In this document: positions 16,541 to 24,756 of the stretch, piece by piece | Layout: every line of letters begins with the position of its first letter | Position numbering within the stretch: position 1 is the stretch's first letter | Assembly: GCF_014837165.1 (NCBI RefSeq) | Contig: NZ_JACSPM010000001.1 | Location: forward strand, 401,618 to 465,617 | Direction of reading: 5' to 3' | DNA: 64,000 nt | Origin: Microbacterium gallinarum | Lineage (GTDB): Bacteria > Actinomycetota > Actinomycetes > Actinomycetales > Microbacteriaceae | Translations under genes and position numbers: made by a program | Notes under the pieces: generated by a model | What the model was told of the DNA's origin: nothing | Databases searched by the model: none | What the model saw: the letters and a program-made list of their open reading frames with translations, nothing else

Positions 16541-17899
16541 TCAGTGGGCCGCGAGCGCGGCGGCGACGACGTCGAGGCCCTCGTGGAGCAGGTCGTCGGT
16601 GATGGACAGCGGCGGGAGGAAGCGGATCACGTTCCCGTAGGTGCCGCAGGTGAGGACGATGACGCCCTCGGCGATGCAGGCCTTCGCGACGGCGGCGGTG
16701 AGCGCAGCATCCGGCTCACCCGTCTCGGCGTCGACGAACTCGGCGGCGATCATCGCGCCGTGTCCGCGCACGTCGCCGACGCGGGCGTCGGACGCCTGCA
16801 GGGCTCCGAGTCGGTCCTTCAGGACCGCGCCGATCTCGCGTGCGCGCTCGATCATGCCGTCGTTCTCGAACACGTCGATCGCGGCGAGCGCGGCCGCGCA
16901 GGCGATGGGATTGCCGCCGTACGTGCCGCCGAGTCCGCCGGCGTGCGAGGCGTCCATGATCTCGGCGCGCCCGGTGACGGCCGCCAAGGGCAGGCCCCCC
17001 GCGATGCCCTTGGCGGTCGTGATCAGGTCGGGAACGATGCCGAAGACATCGCTCGCGAACATCTCGCCGGTCCGTGCGAACCCGGTCTGGATCTCGTCGG
17101 CGATGAAGACCACGTCGTTGGCGCGGCACCACTCGACGAGCGCCGGCAGGAAGCCGTCGGCGGGCACGATGAACCCGCCCTCGCCCTGGATGGGCTCGAT
17201 GATGACCGCTGCGAGGTTGTCGGCGCCGACCTGCTTCTCGATGACCGAGATGGCCTTCTTGGCGGCATCCGCTCCGCTCAGCCCGTCGCGGAACGGGTAC
17301 GACAAGGGCGCACGGTAGACCTCGGACGCGAACGGGCCGAAGCCGCTCTTGTACGGCATCGACTTGGCGGTGAGCGCCATCGTGAGGTTGGTGCGGCCGT
17401 GGTACCCGTGGTCGAACGCGACGACGGCCTGCTTGCCGGTGAACTTGCGGGCGATCTTGACCGCGTTCTCGACGGCCTCGGCCCCGGAGTTGAACAGCGC
17501 GCTCTTCTTGGCGTGGTCGCCGGGCGTGATGCGGTTGAGCGCCTCGGCCACGCCGACGTACGACTCGTACGGGGCGATCATGAAGCACGTGTGCGTGAAC
17601 TGGGCGACCTGCTCCTGCACGGCGGCGACGACCTTGGGGTGCGCGTTGCCGATCGTCGTGACGGCGATGCCCGAGCCCAGGTCGATGAGCGAGTTGCCGT
17701 CGGCGTCGACGATCACCCCGCCGCCCGCTGCGACGGCATGGACCGGAGCCGTGTGGCCGACGCCCGCGGCGACGGCTGACGCCTTGCGGTCGATGAGCTC
17801 CTGCGAGCGGGGACCCGGGATGCCGGTGACCAGGCGCCGCTCCTGCGGCAGGGACGGACCGCCCAGGGGCGTGGTGGCAACGGTGTCGACGGGGATCAT
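16541..17899 (-). CDS. gabT: 4-aminobutyrate aminotransferase
   Basis: A 452-residue class-III PLP aminotransferase that converts GABA and 2-oxoglutarate to succinic semialdehyde and glutamate. The active-site features are complete: LFNSGAEAVENAVKIAR at 135-151, AFDHGYHGRTNLTMALT at 161-177, EPIQGEGGF, FIADEIQTGFARTG with PLP-binding D268, and the Schiff-base Lys in TTAKGIAGGLPLAAVTG (K297). ATG at 17899 has TACGCT on its strand at 17911-17906, 6 nt upstream, so a leaderless message is likely. It is first of the catabolic run and is divergent from a PucR-type regulator that probably controls it. Confidence 0.93.
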   Translation of the reverse strand: MIPVDTVATTPLGGPSLPQERRLVTGIPGPRSQELIDRKASAVAAGVGHTAPVHAVAAGGGVIVDADGNSLIDLGSGIAVTTIGNAHPKVVAAVQEQVAQFTHTCFMIAPYESYVGVAEALNRITPGDHAKKSALFNSGAEAVENAVKIARKFTGKQAVVAFDHGYHGRTNLTMALTAKSMPYKSGFGPFASEVYRAPLSYPFRDGLSGADAAKKAISVIEKQVGADNLAAVIIEPIQGEGGFIVPADGFLPALVEWCRANDVVFIADEIQTGFARTGEMFASDVFGIVPDLITTAKGIAGGLPLAAVTGRAEIMDASHAGGLGGTYGGNPIACAAALAAIDVFENDGMIERAREIGAVLKDRLGALQASDARVGDVRGHGAMIAAEFVDAETGEPDAALTAAVAKACIAEGVIVLTCGTYGNVIRFLPPLSITDDLLHEGLDVVAAALAAH

Positions 17900-17941
17900 G
17901 GGGTGAGCGTAGGCGCTGGCTTCGCGCGCCCGCACCTTCCT

Positions 17942-17971
17942 CGCTGTACATTCTCCCTAACCCGCTGTACA
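17942..17971. promoter_or_regulatory. Direct repeat CGCTGTACA, candidate PucR-type operator
   Basis: CGCTGTACA occurs at 17942-17950 and again at 17963-17971, a 21-bp period (two helical turns), in the 94 bp between gabT and the divergent regulator. Each copy contains the self-complementary TGTACA. The second copy abuts the GGTATACC near the regulator's own start. Tandem sites on one face of the helix fit binding by a dimeric activator. The link to the PucR protein is inferred from position only. Confidence 0.55.
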
Positions 17972-17993
17972 GGTGGTATACCCCGGAGGACCC

Positions 17994-19523
17994 GTGAACG
18001 CTCCCGCCGACACACCGACCCTGCGCGCGCTCCTCACGCGCGGCGACCTCCGTCTGACGCTCGCCGAAGACGATGGGCTCGACCCCGCAGCTCTCGACCG
18101 CGCGGTGCGCTGGGTGCACAGCTCGGATCTGTCGGACCCGACGCCGTTCCTCTCGGAGGGCCTGGTGCTGTTGACCACCGGCACGCAGTTCACCGACGCG
18201 GGCGACGACGTCGCGCCGTACCGCGCGTACGTGCACCGGCTCGCGGCGCGCGGGGTGGTCGGGCTCGGCTTCGGCACCGAGGTGGTGCGGGCAGGTCTGC
18301 CGCCGGCGCTCGCGCACGCCTGCCGAGACGAGCGGATGCCGCTGTTCGAGGTGCCGTACCGCACACCGTTCATCGCCGTGGCGCGCGCGAACGCCGAGGC
18401 CATCGCGGCGCAGGCCTACGCGCGGCGGAGCTGGGCCCTCGCGGCGCAGCGCGCGATCGCGCTCGCGGCACTGCGCCCGGACGGCCTGGGCGCCACCGTC
18501 GCCGAACTCGCGAAGCAGCTCGACACCTGGGTCGGGATGTTCGACGCGGCGGGCGAGCTGTCGCGCGAGCATCCCGTCGACGGACTCGGCACAGCGACGG
18601 CCGCCGCCCTGCGCCACGAGGTGACCGGAGTGCTCAACCGCGGGGCGCGCGCCGGATCGTCGCTGCGGATCGACGACACCCCGTTCACGCTGCAGACCCT
18701 CGGCCGCGGCGGGCATCTGCGCGGAGTGATCGCCATCGCGGCGGGCGACCTCGACCAGGAGGGCCGGGGCGTCGTGACCTCGGTGATCGCGATGGCCGGG
18801 CTCGCGCTCGAGCAGCAGCAGGGCCTCGGGCGAGCCCGCGGGGCGCTGCGGGCCGGGCTGCTGCACAACCTGATGACCGACGACCCGTCGCTCGCGCGGC
18901 GCATCGCGCGCGAGGTCTGGGGGCCGCTGCCGGCGGCGCCGATCCAGGTTGCGGTGACGGATGCCGCGGCCTCGCGCGTCGACGCGATCGCCGAGCTGCT
19001 CGAGCTGCGCGTCGACGAGCGGCGCGGCTCGCTGTTCTTCGGACGCGGCGACGACGGGCTCGTGCTCGTGCTGCCGGCGGGCGAGCACGGCCCGGTGGAC
19101 GAGCTCGCGGAGCGCTTCGGGGTCAGGCTCGGGATGTCGGATCCCACCGGCTACGACGGCTTCGCCGCGGCCGTCGGCCAGGCGCGTGTCGCCCGCGACC
19201 GCGGCGCAGGACCCGTCACGATGTTCGCCGACGTCGCCCGCTCGGGCGTGCTCTCGGCCCTGACGGACGACGCGCGCACCCTGGCCCGGGCGGAGCTCGC
19301 GCCGCTCGCGACGCACGACGCCGACGAGGGCACGCGACTCGTCGAGACGCTGCGCGCGTGGCTCGAGAACGACTGCTCGCACGAGGCATCCGCTCGCGCT
19401 CTCGGCGTGCACCGGCATACCGTGCGCACGCGACTGGCTCAGGCCGAGCGTGTGCTCGGGCGCGACCTGTCGTCGTTTCCGACGCGCGCCGAGCTCTGGG
19501 CCGCGCTCCGCGCCCTCGACTGA
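17994..19523 (+). CDS. PucR-family transcriptional regulator of the GABA/polyamine genes
   Basis: A 509-residue PucR-type regulator. An N-terminal PucR sensor domain covers about residues 8-130 (RWVHSSDLSDPTPFLSEGLVLLTTGTQ), a CdaR/GGDEF-like domain the middle, and a C-terminal HTH_30 the end (ALGVHRHTVRTRLAQAERVLG at about 471-491). Related proteins activate allantoin, proline or GABA catabolism genes in response to the substrate. GTG at 17994 is chosen: GGAGGA at 17985-17990 precedes it, though only 3 nt away, while an upstream GTG at 17973 has nothing. The divergent gabT operon is the likely target. Confidence 0.85.
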   Translation: MNAPADTPTLRALLTRGDLRLTLAEDDGLDPAALDRAVRWVHSSDLSDPTPFLSEGLVLLTTGTQFTDAGDDVAPYRAYVHRLAARGVVGLGFGTEVVRAGLPPALAHACRDERMPLFEVPYRTPFIAVARANAEAIAAQAYARRSWALAAQRAIALAALRPDGLGATVAELAKQLDTWVGMFDAAGELSREHPVDGLGTATAAALRHEVTGVLNRGARAGSSLRIDDTPFTLQTLGRGGHLRGVIAIAAGDLDQEGRGVVTSVIAMAGLALEQQQGLGRARGALRAGLLHNLMTDDPSLARRIAREVWGPLPAAPIQVAVTDAAASRVDAIAELLELRVDERRGSLFFGRGDDGLVLVLPAGEHGPVDELAERFGVRLGMSDPTGYDGFAAAVGQARVARDRGAGPVTMFADVARSGVLSALTDDARTLARAELAPLATHDADEGTRLVETLRAWLENDCSHEASARALGVHRHTVRTRLAQAERVLGRDLSSFPTRAELWAALRALD

Positions 19524-19555
19524 CGTCGGGGGTGGGCGGCGTCACGTCGCAAGAT

Positions 19556-19619
19556 CGGAGATCGTGGGCAACACGCCGGGCCGCGGCATCCGCCCTCGGC
19601 GTGTCGCGCACGATCTCCG
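19556..19619. repeat. Intergenic palindrome of the same family as the 100-bp tandem repeat
   Basis: Perfect outer arms CGGAGATCGTG (19556-19566) and CACGATCTCCG (19609-19619) enclose inner arms ACACGCCG (19571-19578) and CGGCGTGT (19597-19604) with an 18-bp loop containing GGCATCC. The order, the arm words and every spacing equal those in each unit at 6597-6994. It lies in the 195 bp between the regulator stop and the next plus-strand gene; the rest of that gap holds only the next gene's ribosome binding site. Confidence 0.75.
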
Positions 19620-19718
19620 ACGCTGCGTCGCGGCGGCCGGGCGAATCCGCCGGGGTGCGGCACGGTTCGGGACAGATCGCCCGCGCCGCCGGCAACCCGT
19701 CACCGGGAGGATGGACGC

Positions 19719-21110
19719 ATGGCGGATGCGCGCGTACCCAACGGAGACGTCTCGTGGTGGTGGGGGCAGCTCGGCGGCGCGCCGTCGCCGCGCCCGCCGC
19801 TCGACGGTGACCTCGACGTGGACGTCGCGATCGTCGGCGGCGGCTACACCGGCCTGTGGGCGGCCTACTACCTCAGGACCCTGCAGCCCGACCTGCGCGT
19901 GGCGGTGCTCGAGCAGCGGTTCGCCGGATTCGGGGCATCCGGCCGCAACGGCGGCTGGCTGACGAACACGGTGACGGGCGGGCGCGACCGGTACGCGGCA
20001 TCCCACGGCCGCGAGGCTGCCATCGCGCAGCAGCGCGCCCTCAACGAGACGGTCGACGAGGTCATCGCCGTCGCCGCGCGCGAGGGCATCGACGCCGACA
20101 TCGTCAAGGGCGGCGAGCTCGGCATCGCCCGCACACCCTCGCAGCTCGCGCGCCTCCGTGCCGCTGTGGCGGACGAGCAGTCCTGGCCGCACACCGATGT
20201 GGAGGGGTTGGATGCCTCGGCCGCGGCATCCCGCATCGCCGTCGAGGGCGTGCTGGGGGGCGTGTGGCATCCGCACTGCGCCCGGGTGCACCCCGCCAAG
20301 CTCGTCGCCGGACTCGCGGCAGCCGTCGAGCGCGCGGGGGCGACGATCTACGAGCAGACGCACGTCACCGAGATCGCGCCGGGCCGCGCACTCACCGACC
20401 GCGGGACCGTGCGCGCGACGCACGTGCTGCGCGCGACCGAGGGATTCACCGCCGACCTGCGGGGCGAGCACCGCACGTGGCTGCCCATGAACTCGTCGAT
20501 GATCGTCTCCGAGCCGCTGCCCGCGGCGGCCTGGGCGTCGATCGGCTGGGAGGGCCGCGAGACGCTCGGCGACTTCGCCCACGTGTACATGTACGCGCAG
20601 CGCACCGCCGACGACCGGATCGCCTTCGGAGGGCGCGGGGTGCCGTACCGGTACGCCTCGCACGTCGACGCCGACGGCACGACGCAGGAGCGCACGATCG
20701 CGTCGCTGACGGCGCTGTTGCGCGGGTTCTTCCCGGATGCGGCGGACGTGCCGATCGCACACGCCTGGGCGGGGGTTCTCGGGGTTCCGCGCGACTGGGC
20801 CGCCACCGTCGGCCTCGACCACGCCACCGGACTCGGCTGGGCCGGCGGCTACGTCGGCACCGGCGTCACCGCGACCAACCTCGCGGGCCGGACGCTGGCC
20901 GACCTCGTGCTCGGGCGCGACACCGACCTGGTGCGCCTTCCCTGGGTGGGTCACCGGGCGAAGAAGTGGGAGCCCGAGCCGCTGCGCTGGCTCGCGGTCA
21001 ATGCCATCTACGCCGCGTACCGCACGGCGGATCGGTTCGAGGCATCCGGGTCGGGCACCGGCACGGCGTGGCCCGCGCACGTGGCCGACTTCGTCGCCGG
21101 GCGCCACTGA
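19719..21110 (+). CDS. DAO-family FAD-dependent oxidoreductase (PuuB-like)
   Basis: A 463-residue amino-acid-oxidase-fold flavoprotein. The FAD motif VDVAIVGGGYTGLWAAYYL is at residues 33-51, VLEQRFAGFGASGRNGGWLT at 63-82 is the glutamylputrescine-oxidase-like flavin loop, and GWAGGYVGTGVTATNLAGRTLADLV near 371-395 is the C-terminal FAD motif. The closest described relatives are PuuB, which oxidises gamma-glutamylputrescine, and OrdL-type enzymes. No gamma-glutamylputrescine synthetase is present in the window, so another secondary amine is equally possible. ATG is preceded by GGGAGGATGGACGC. It is downstream of the polyamine cluster but on its own. Confidence 0.8.
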   Translation: MADARVPNGDVSWWWGQLGGAPSPRPPLDGDLDVDVAIVGGGYTGLWAAYYLRTLQPDLRVAVLEQRFAGFGASGRNGGWLTNTVTGGRDRYAASHGREAAIAQQRALNETVDEVIAVAAREGIDADIVKGGELGIARTPSQLARLRAAVADEQSWPHTDVEGLDASAAASRIAVEGVLGGVWHPHCARVHPAKLVAGLAAAVERAGATIYEQTHVTEIAPGRALTDRGTVRATHVLRATEGFTADLRGEHRTWLPMNSSMIVSEPLPAAAWASIGWEGRETLGDFAHVYMYAQRTADDRIAFGGRGVPYRYASHVDADGTTQERTIASLTALLRGFFPDAADVPIAHAWAGVLGVPRDWAATVGLDHATGLGWAGGYVGTGVTATNLAGRTLADLVLGRDTDLVRLPWVGHRAKKWEPEPLRWLAVNAIYAAYRTADRFEASGSGTGTAWPAHVADFVAGRH

Positions 21111-21457
21111 CGCGCCCCGTCCGCTCCCCGCCAGGCGCCGCCCCCTCCGCTCCGCGCCCGGCGCCGCGTTCCGCGCGCCGTGTCGCCGCTTCCGCGGGGC
21201 CGTGTCGCGGCTTCCGCACCACGGCGTTCGGCCGCGTCCACACTCCTCGGTAGCACTTCGACGAGGGCCGCGCCAGGTCATTGGCTGCACCCCTGCCGAG
21301 AGGCATCCTGCCGTCGATGAGATGACTCTCATCGCCAATACCTTTCATGTGTAAGGTTTTTGGCGTACAGTCGGGGACCGCGACGCCCCCGCGTCGCGAT
21401 CACAGCCGAGGCAGGGCCGCCACGGAGGCGGCGACGACCGATGGAGGCGTCAGACCG
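21111..21457 (+). promoter_or_regulatory. Promoter and leader region of the sugar-uptake operon
   Basis: This 347-bp stretch has no gene. The first 130 bp are CG-rich, imperfectly repetitive text (CCGCTCCCCGCCAGGCG, then GCGCCGTGTCGCCGC and GCCGTGTCGCGGC). From about 21230 it becomes AT-richer and holds the regulatory part: a 28-bp site at 21333-21360, TACAGT at 21366-21371 as a likely -10 box, and an untranslated leader of about 80 bases ending in GGAGGCG before the ATG at 21458. The TetR-type regulator at 26111-26767 is the likely controller. Confidence 0.6.
21333..21360. promoter_or_regulatory. 28-bp candidate TetR operator, copy A
   Basis: The site begins CGCCAATACCT and ends AGGTTTT; its core is ACCTTTCATGTGTAAGGT, an imperfect palindrome of ACCTT and AAGGT. 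Twenty-four of its 28 bases are identical to the site at 28367-28394 read on the minus strand. It ends 5 bp before the TACAGT -10 box, so a protein bound here would cover the -35 region. Assignment to the TetR protein encoded at 26111-26767 is an inference from the shared use of the site. Confidence 0.7.
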
Positions 21458-22759
21458 ATGACCAGAACATTCACACGCAGAACATCCCGGTGGGCTGCGG
21501 CCGGAGCGCTGACGCTCGTCGGCGCACTCGTGCTCGCCGGCTGCGGGCGCAGCGACGCGCCCACGGGCGGCGGCGACGGCGGAGGCGGCGACGCCATCGA
21601 CGACTCGCCCGCCAGCGGCACCGTCGAGATATGGGCGATGGGCAACGAGGGCGAAGTCCTCGACGAGCTCGCCGCCCAGTTCGAGGAGGAGAACCCCGAC
21701 GTCTCGATCGAGGTGACCGCCGTGCCGTGGGAGAGTGCCCACGACCGCATCGCCACCGCGATCGCCGGTGGCCAGACGCCGGACGTCACGATGCTCGGCA
21801 CCACCTGGGTCGGCGAGTTCGCCGCGACCGGCGCGTTCGAGCCCACCCCCGACGGTCTCGTCGACGAGTCGTCGTTCTTCGCGGGATCGTGGGACACCGC
21901 AGTCGTCGACGGCGTCGCCTACGGCGTGCCGTGGTACGTCGACACCCGCGTGCTCTACTACCGCACCGACCTCGCCGAGCAGGCCGGCCTCGAGCCGCCC
22001 GCGACGTGGGAGGAGTACACCGCATTCACGAAGGGCCTCCAGGAAGCCGGCGCGGAGTGGGGCGTATCGCTCCCGCCGGGCGGCTTCGACTCATGGCAGT
22101 ACGTCACCCCGCTCGCGTGGCAGCAGGGCGGTGACATCCTCAACGAGGACGGCACCGAGTTCACCTTCGACACCCCGGAGTGGGAGGAGGCGTTCTCCTT
22201 CTACACCAGCTTCTTCGAGGACGGCATCGCCGAGCCTCGGCGTCTGGAGGGCGGTGAGATCGAGCAGGCCTTCATCACGGGTGAGGTCGGCGCGTTCTAC
22301 AGCGGTCCGTTCCACGTCGGACTGCTCCTGGACCAGGGCGGCGAGGAGTTCGCCGACAAGTTCGGAGTCGCGATGGTGCCGGGTGCCGACAGCCGCACCA
22401 GCTTCACCGGTGGTGGCAACCTCGCCGTGTTCGAGGACGCCGAGAACCGCGACGCGTCGTGGAAGTTCGTGCGCTGGCTGAGCCAGCCCGAGACGCAGCT
22501 GGCCTGGTACGAGATCTCGACCGACCTTCCGAGCGTGCAGGAGGCCTGGGACGACCCGACCTTCAGCGACGACCCGTACCTGAGCGTCTTCGGCGAGCAG
22601 CTGCAGGATTCGAAGGCGCCGCCCGCGATCCCCACGTGGGCGCAGGTGTCCGCCGTGATCGACCAGGAGCTGGAGAAGGCCACACGCGGCGACACGACGC
22701 CGGCAGACGCGATCGCCACGATCCAGCAACAGGCCGCGTCGATCGGCACGGGTCAGTAA
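21458..22759 (+). CDS. Sugar ABC transporter, substrate-binding lipoprotein
   Basis: A 433-residue SBP_bac_1 lipoprotein with signal MTRTFTRRTSRWAAAGALTL and lipobox LAGC (Cys29), then a Gly/Asp-rich linker. The fold starts at GTVEIWAMGNEGEVLDELAAQF and shows the conserved VSIEVTAVPWESAHDRIATAIAGGQTPDV and YGVPWYVDTRVLYYRTDLAEQAGL segments of carbohydrate family 1 binding proteins (MalE/UgpB type). With the two permeases and the glycosidase downstream it makes one operon; no ATPase gene is included, so a shared MsiK-type ATPase is probably used. The ligand is likely an oligosaccharide, not identifiable from sequence. Confidence 0.9.
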   Translation: MTRTFTRRTSRWAAAGALTLVGALVLAGCGRSDAPTGGGDGGGGDAIDDSPASGTVEIWAMGNEGEVLDELAAQFEEENPDVSIEVTAVPWESAHDRIATAIAGGQTPDVTMLGTTWVGEFAATGAFEPTPDGLVDESSFFAGSWDTAVVDGVAYGVPWYVDTRVLYYRTDLAEQAGLEPPATWEEYTAFTKGLQEAGAEWGVSLPPGGFDSWQYVTPLAWQQGGDILNEDGTEFTFDTPEWEEAFSFYTSFFEDGIAEPRRLEGGEIEQAFITGEVGAFYSGPFHVGLLLDQGGEEFADKFGVAMVPGADSRTSFTGGGNLAVFEDAENRDASWKFVRWLSQPETQLAWYEISTDLPSVQEAWDDPTFSDDPYLSVFGEQLQDSKAPPAIPTWAQVSAVIDQELEKATRGDTTPADAIATIQQQAASIGTGQ

Positions 22760-22771
22760 GCGACCCCTCCG

Positions 22772-23707
22772 ATGACCGCCATCGCTCCCGCGGCCCCGCC
22801 GCGTCGCCCCGCACCCCGTGTGAAGGCGACGCGGCGGGAGCGCCGCATGACACGCAACGCCTGGCTCTTCGCCGCGCCGTTCGTGATCCTGTGGGTGATC
22901 TTCATGGCCGGCCCGATCATCGGGTCGCTGCTCATGAGCTTCACCGACATGACGACCCGCGACCTGCAGACGCCGTTCCAGGTGAACGTCGTCGGGTTCG
23001 ACAACTACATCCGGCTGTTCCAGGACCCGCGCTTCCTCCGATCCCTCCTGAACACCTTCACGTTCGTGGTCGTCGCGGTACCTCTGACGATCGCCCTCGC
23101 CCTGGCGGTCGCACTGGCTCTCGACAAGGGCATCCGGCGCTTCCGCACGGTGTACCGCGTCGGGTACTACGCCCCGGTCGTGACGAGCATCGTCGCGATC
23201 GCGCTGGTGTGGAGGTTCATCCTGCAGCCCGACGGCCTGCTCAACGGCTTTCTCGCGATCTTCGGCATCCAGGGTCCGGACTGGCTGCAGTCCACGACCT
23301 GGGCGCTCCCGTCGCTCATCGTCATGGCGGTCTGGCGCAACATCGGGACGATCATGGTGATCTTCCTCGCCGCGCTCCAGGGCGTGCCACGCGAGCACCA
23401 CGAGGCCGCGATGGTCGACGGCGCGAACGCCTGGCAGCGGTTCTGGAACATCACCGTGCCGGCGATGCGGCCGGCGATCCTGTTCGCCGCGGTCATCACG
23501 GGCATCGGGTTCCTGCAGTTCTTCGAGGAGCCGTACGTGATGACCCAGGGCGGACCGCTCGATGCGACCCTGTCGACGGCGATGTACACCTACGACCAGT
23601 TCGGGTTCGGCAACTACGCGTACGCGTCGGCGGCGAGCTACGTGCTCTTCCTCGCGATCGTGGTGCTCTCGCTCATCCAGTTCCGGTTCCTCGGAAGGAG
23701 GGACTGA
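22772..23707 (+). CDS. Sugar ABC transporter permease, MalF/UgpA type
   Basis: A 311-residue permease with six membrane helices, the first at about 28-50 (NAWLFAAPFVILWVIFMAGP). The EAA loop REHHEAAMVDGANAWQRFWNITVPAM at about 208-233 is the contact to the ATPase. The N-terminus is basic and proline-rich (PPRRPAPRVKATRRERR). It lies 12 bp after the lipoprotein gene and 1 bp before the second permease, so the three are cotranscribed. It forms a heterodimer with the second permease. Confidence 0.92.
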   Translation: MTAIAPAAPPRRPAPRVKATRRERRMTRNAWLFAAPFVILWVIFMAGPIIGSLLMSFTDMTTRDLQTPFQVNVVGFDNYIRLFQDPRFLRSLLNTFTFVVVAVPLTIALALAVALALDKGIRRFRTVYRVGYYAPVVTSIVAIALVWRFILQPDGLLNGFLAIFGIQGPDWLQSTTWALPSLIVMAVWRNIGTIMVIFLAALQGVPREHHEAAMVDGANAWQRFWNITVPAMRPAILFAAVITGIGFLQFFEEPYVMTQGGPLDATLSTAMYTYDQFGFGNYAYASAASYVLFLAIVVLSLIQFRFLGRRD

Positions 23708-23708
23708 C

Positions 23709-24662
23709 ATGACCGCCACTCCCCCGCGCACCGCAGACGCGCCCGGCGAACCGCCGCGGCGCCTCGGGCCCGTCCTCGCCTCCGCGTCGGTCACCGACAC
23801 CGACGTGGTCGAGCAGGAGCCTCACCCCGCCGGTCGCCGAGGCCGCGGCGAGCGCCCCCGCTGGTGGCTGTACATCGTGCTGACGGTGGGCCTGGTCGTC
23901 ATGATCATGCCCTTCGTGTGGATGATCCTCGGTGCCTTCAAGACCGACGCGGAGATCCGCCGCAATCCGACGGGTTTCCTGCCGGAGCAGCCGACGATCG
24001 AGAACTTCGAGACGCTGTTCGGCCGGCTCGACTTCACCACGTTCTTCATCAACAGCATCGTGGTCGCGGTCTTCGTGACCCTCGGCAACATCGTGTTCTG
24101 CTCGATGATCGGCTACGCACTGGCGAAGCTGCAGTTCCGCGGCAAGAAGCTGCTCTTCGTCATCGTGATCGGCACGCTGATGGTGCCGGGCGTCGTGACG
24201 TTCGTGCCCCTGTTCGTGCTGACCGCCAACCTCGGCCTCGTCAACTCGTATCCGGGCCTGATCCTGCCGTTCCTCATCTCGCCGCTGGGCGTGTTCCTGA
24301 TGCGGCAGTTCATGCTGAGCCTGCCCGACGAGCTGATCGAGGCGGCCCGCATCGACGGTGCGAGCGAATGGCGCATCTTCCTGCGCGTCATCATGCCGCT
24401 GTGCGGTCCGGCGGTCGCGACGCTCACTATCCTCACGTTCCTCGCGAGCTGGAACAACTTCCTGTGGCCCCTCGTGGTCGCCACGACCGAGGACATGTAC
24501 ACCCTCCCGGTGGCGCTCGCCCTCTACTCGGTGGGCCAGAACGCGGCACGGTACGGCTTGATGATGGCCGGCGCGGTGGTCGTGGTGCTGCCGATGCTCC
24601 TGCTGTTCCTCTTCCTGCAGCGCTACTTCGTACAGGGCATCGCGCTCACCGGCATCAAGTGA
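23709..24662 (+). CDS. Sugar ABC transporter permease, MalG/UgpE type
   Basis: A 317-residue inner-membrane permease with about six helices, starting with WWLYIVLTVGLVVMIMPFVW. The C-terminal half has the EAA loop PDELIEAARIDGASEWRIFLRV and ends FVQGIALTGIK, the usual MalG-like tail. About 50 hydrophilic residues precede helix 1 (VTDTDVVEQEPHPAGRR). The ATG at 23709 follows AGGAGGGACTGAC, overlapping the end of the first permease gene. It is the partner of the preceding permease. Confidence 0.92.
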   Translation: MTATPPRTADAPGEPPRRLGPVLASASVTDTDVVEQEPHPAGRRGRGERPRWWLYIVLTVGLVVMIMPFVWMILGAFKTDAEIRRNPTGFLPEQPTIENFETLFGRLDFTTFFINSIVVAVFVTLGNIVFCSMIGYALAKLQFRGKKLLFVIVIGTLMVPGVVTFVPLFVLTANLGLVNSYPGLILPFLISPLGVFLMRQFMLSLPDELIEAARIDGASEWRIFLRVIMPLCGPAVATLTILTFLASWNNFLWPLVVATTEDMYTLPVALALYSVGQNAARYGLMMAGAVVVVLPMLLLFLFLQRYFVQGIALTGIK

Positions 24663-24665
24663 CGT

Positions 24666-24731
24666 GAGCGGATGAGGCCGCGGCCGACGGATCGAGTGGC
24701 GCCGAAGGCGCCGTATCGAGATCATCCGCTC
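24666..24731 (+). promoter_or_regulatory. Large stem-loop before the GH1 gene
   Basis: Arms GAGCGGATGA (24666-24675) and TCATCCGCTC (24722-24731) pair perfectly and enclose an inner hairpin GGCGCC-GAA-GGCGCC. It starts 4 bp past the permease stop and ends 25 bp before the glycosidase start, so it lies inside the operon. It may reduce read-through into the glycosidase gene or protect the transporter mRNA. Confidence 0.55.
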
Positions 24732-24756
24732 CTCCGACAGAAAGGACCATCGAACG

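Noticed and set aside
14972..17779. A 935-codon plus-strand frame across gabT, the amine oxidase and uspA
   Set aside because: It is the complement of three well-recognised proteins and has no motif, start signal or ribosome binding site.
16716..19418. A 900-codon minus-strand frame through the gabT promoter and regulator
   Set aside because: It crosses two divergent genes and the promoter between them; only the complement strands show conserved domains.
21111..21230. Possible small gene or RNA in the CG-rich repeat text after the FAD oxidase
   Set aside because: No start with ribosome binding site, no conserved frame and no strong fold; treated as spacer.
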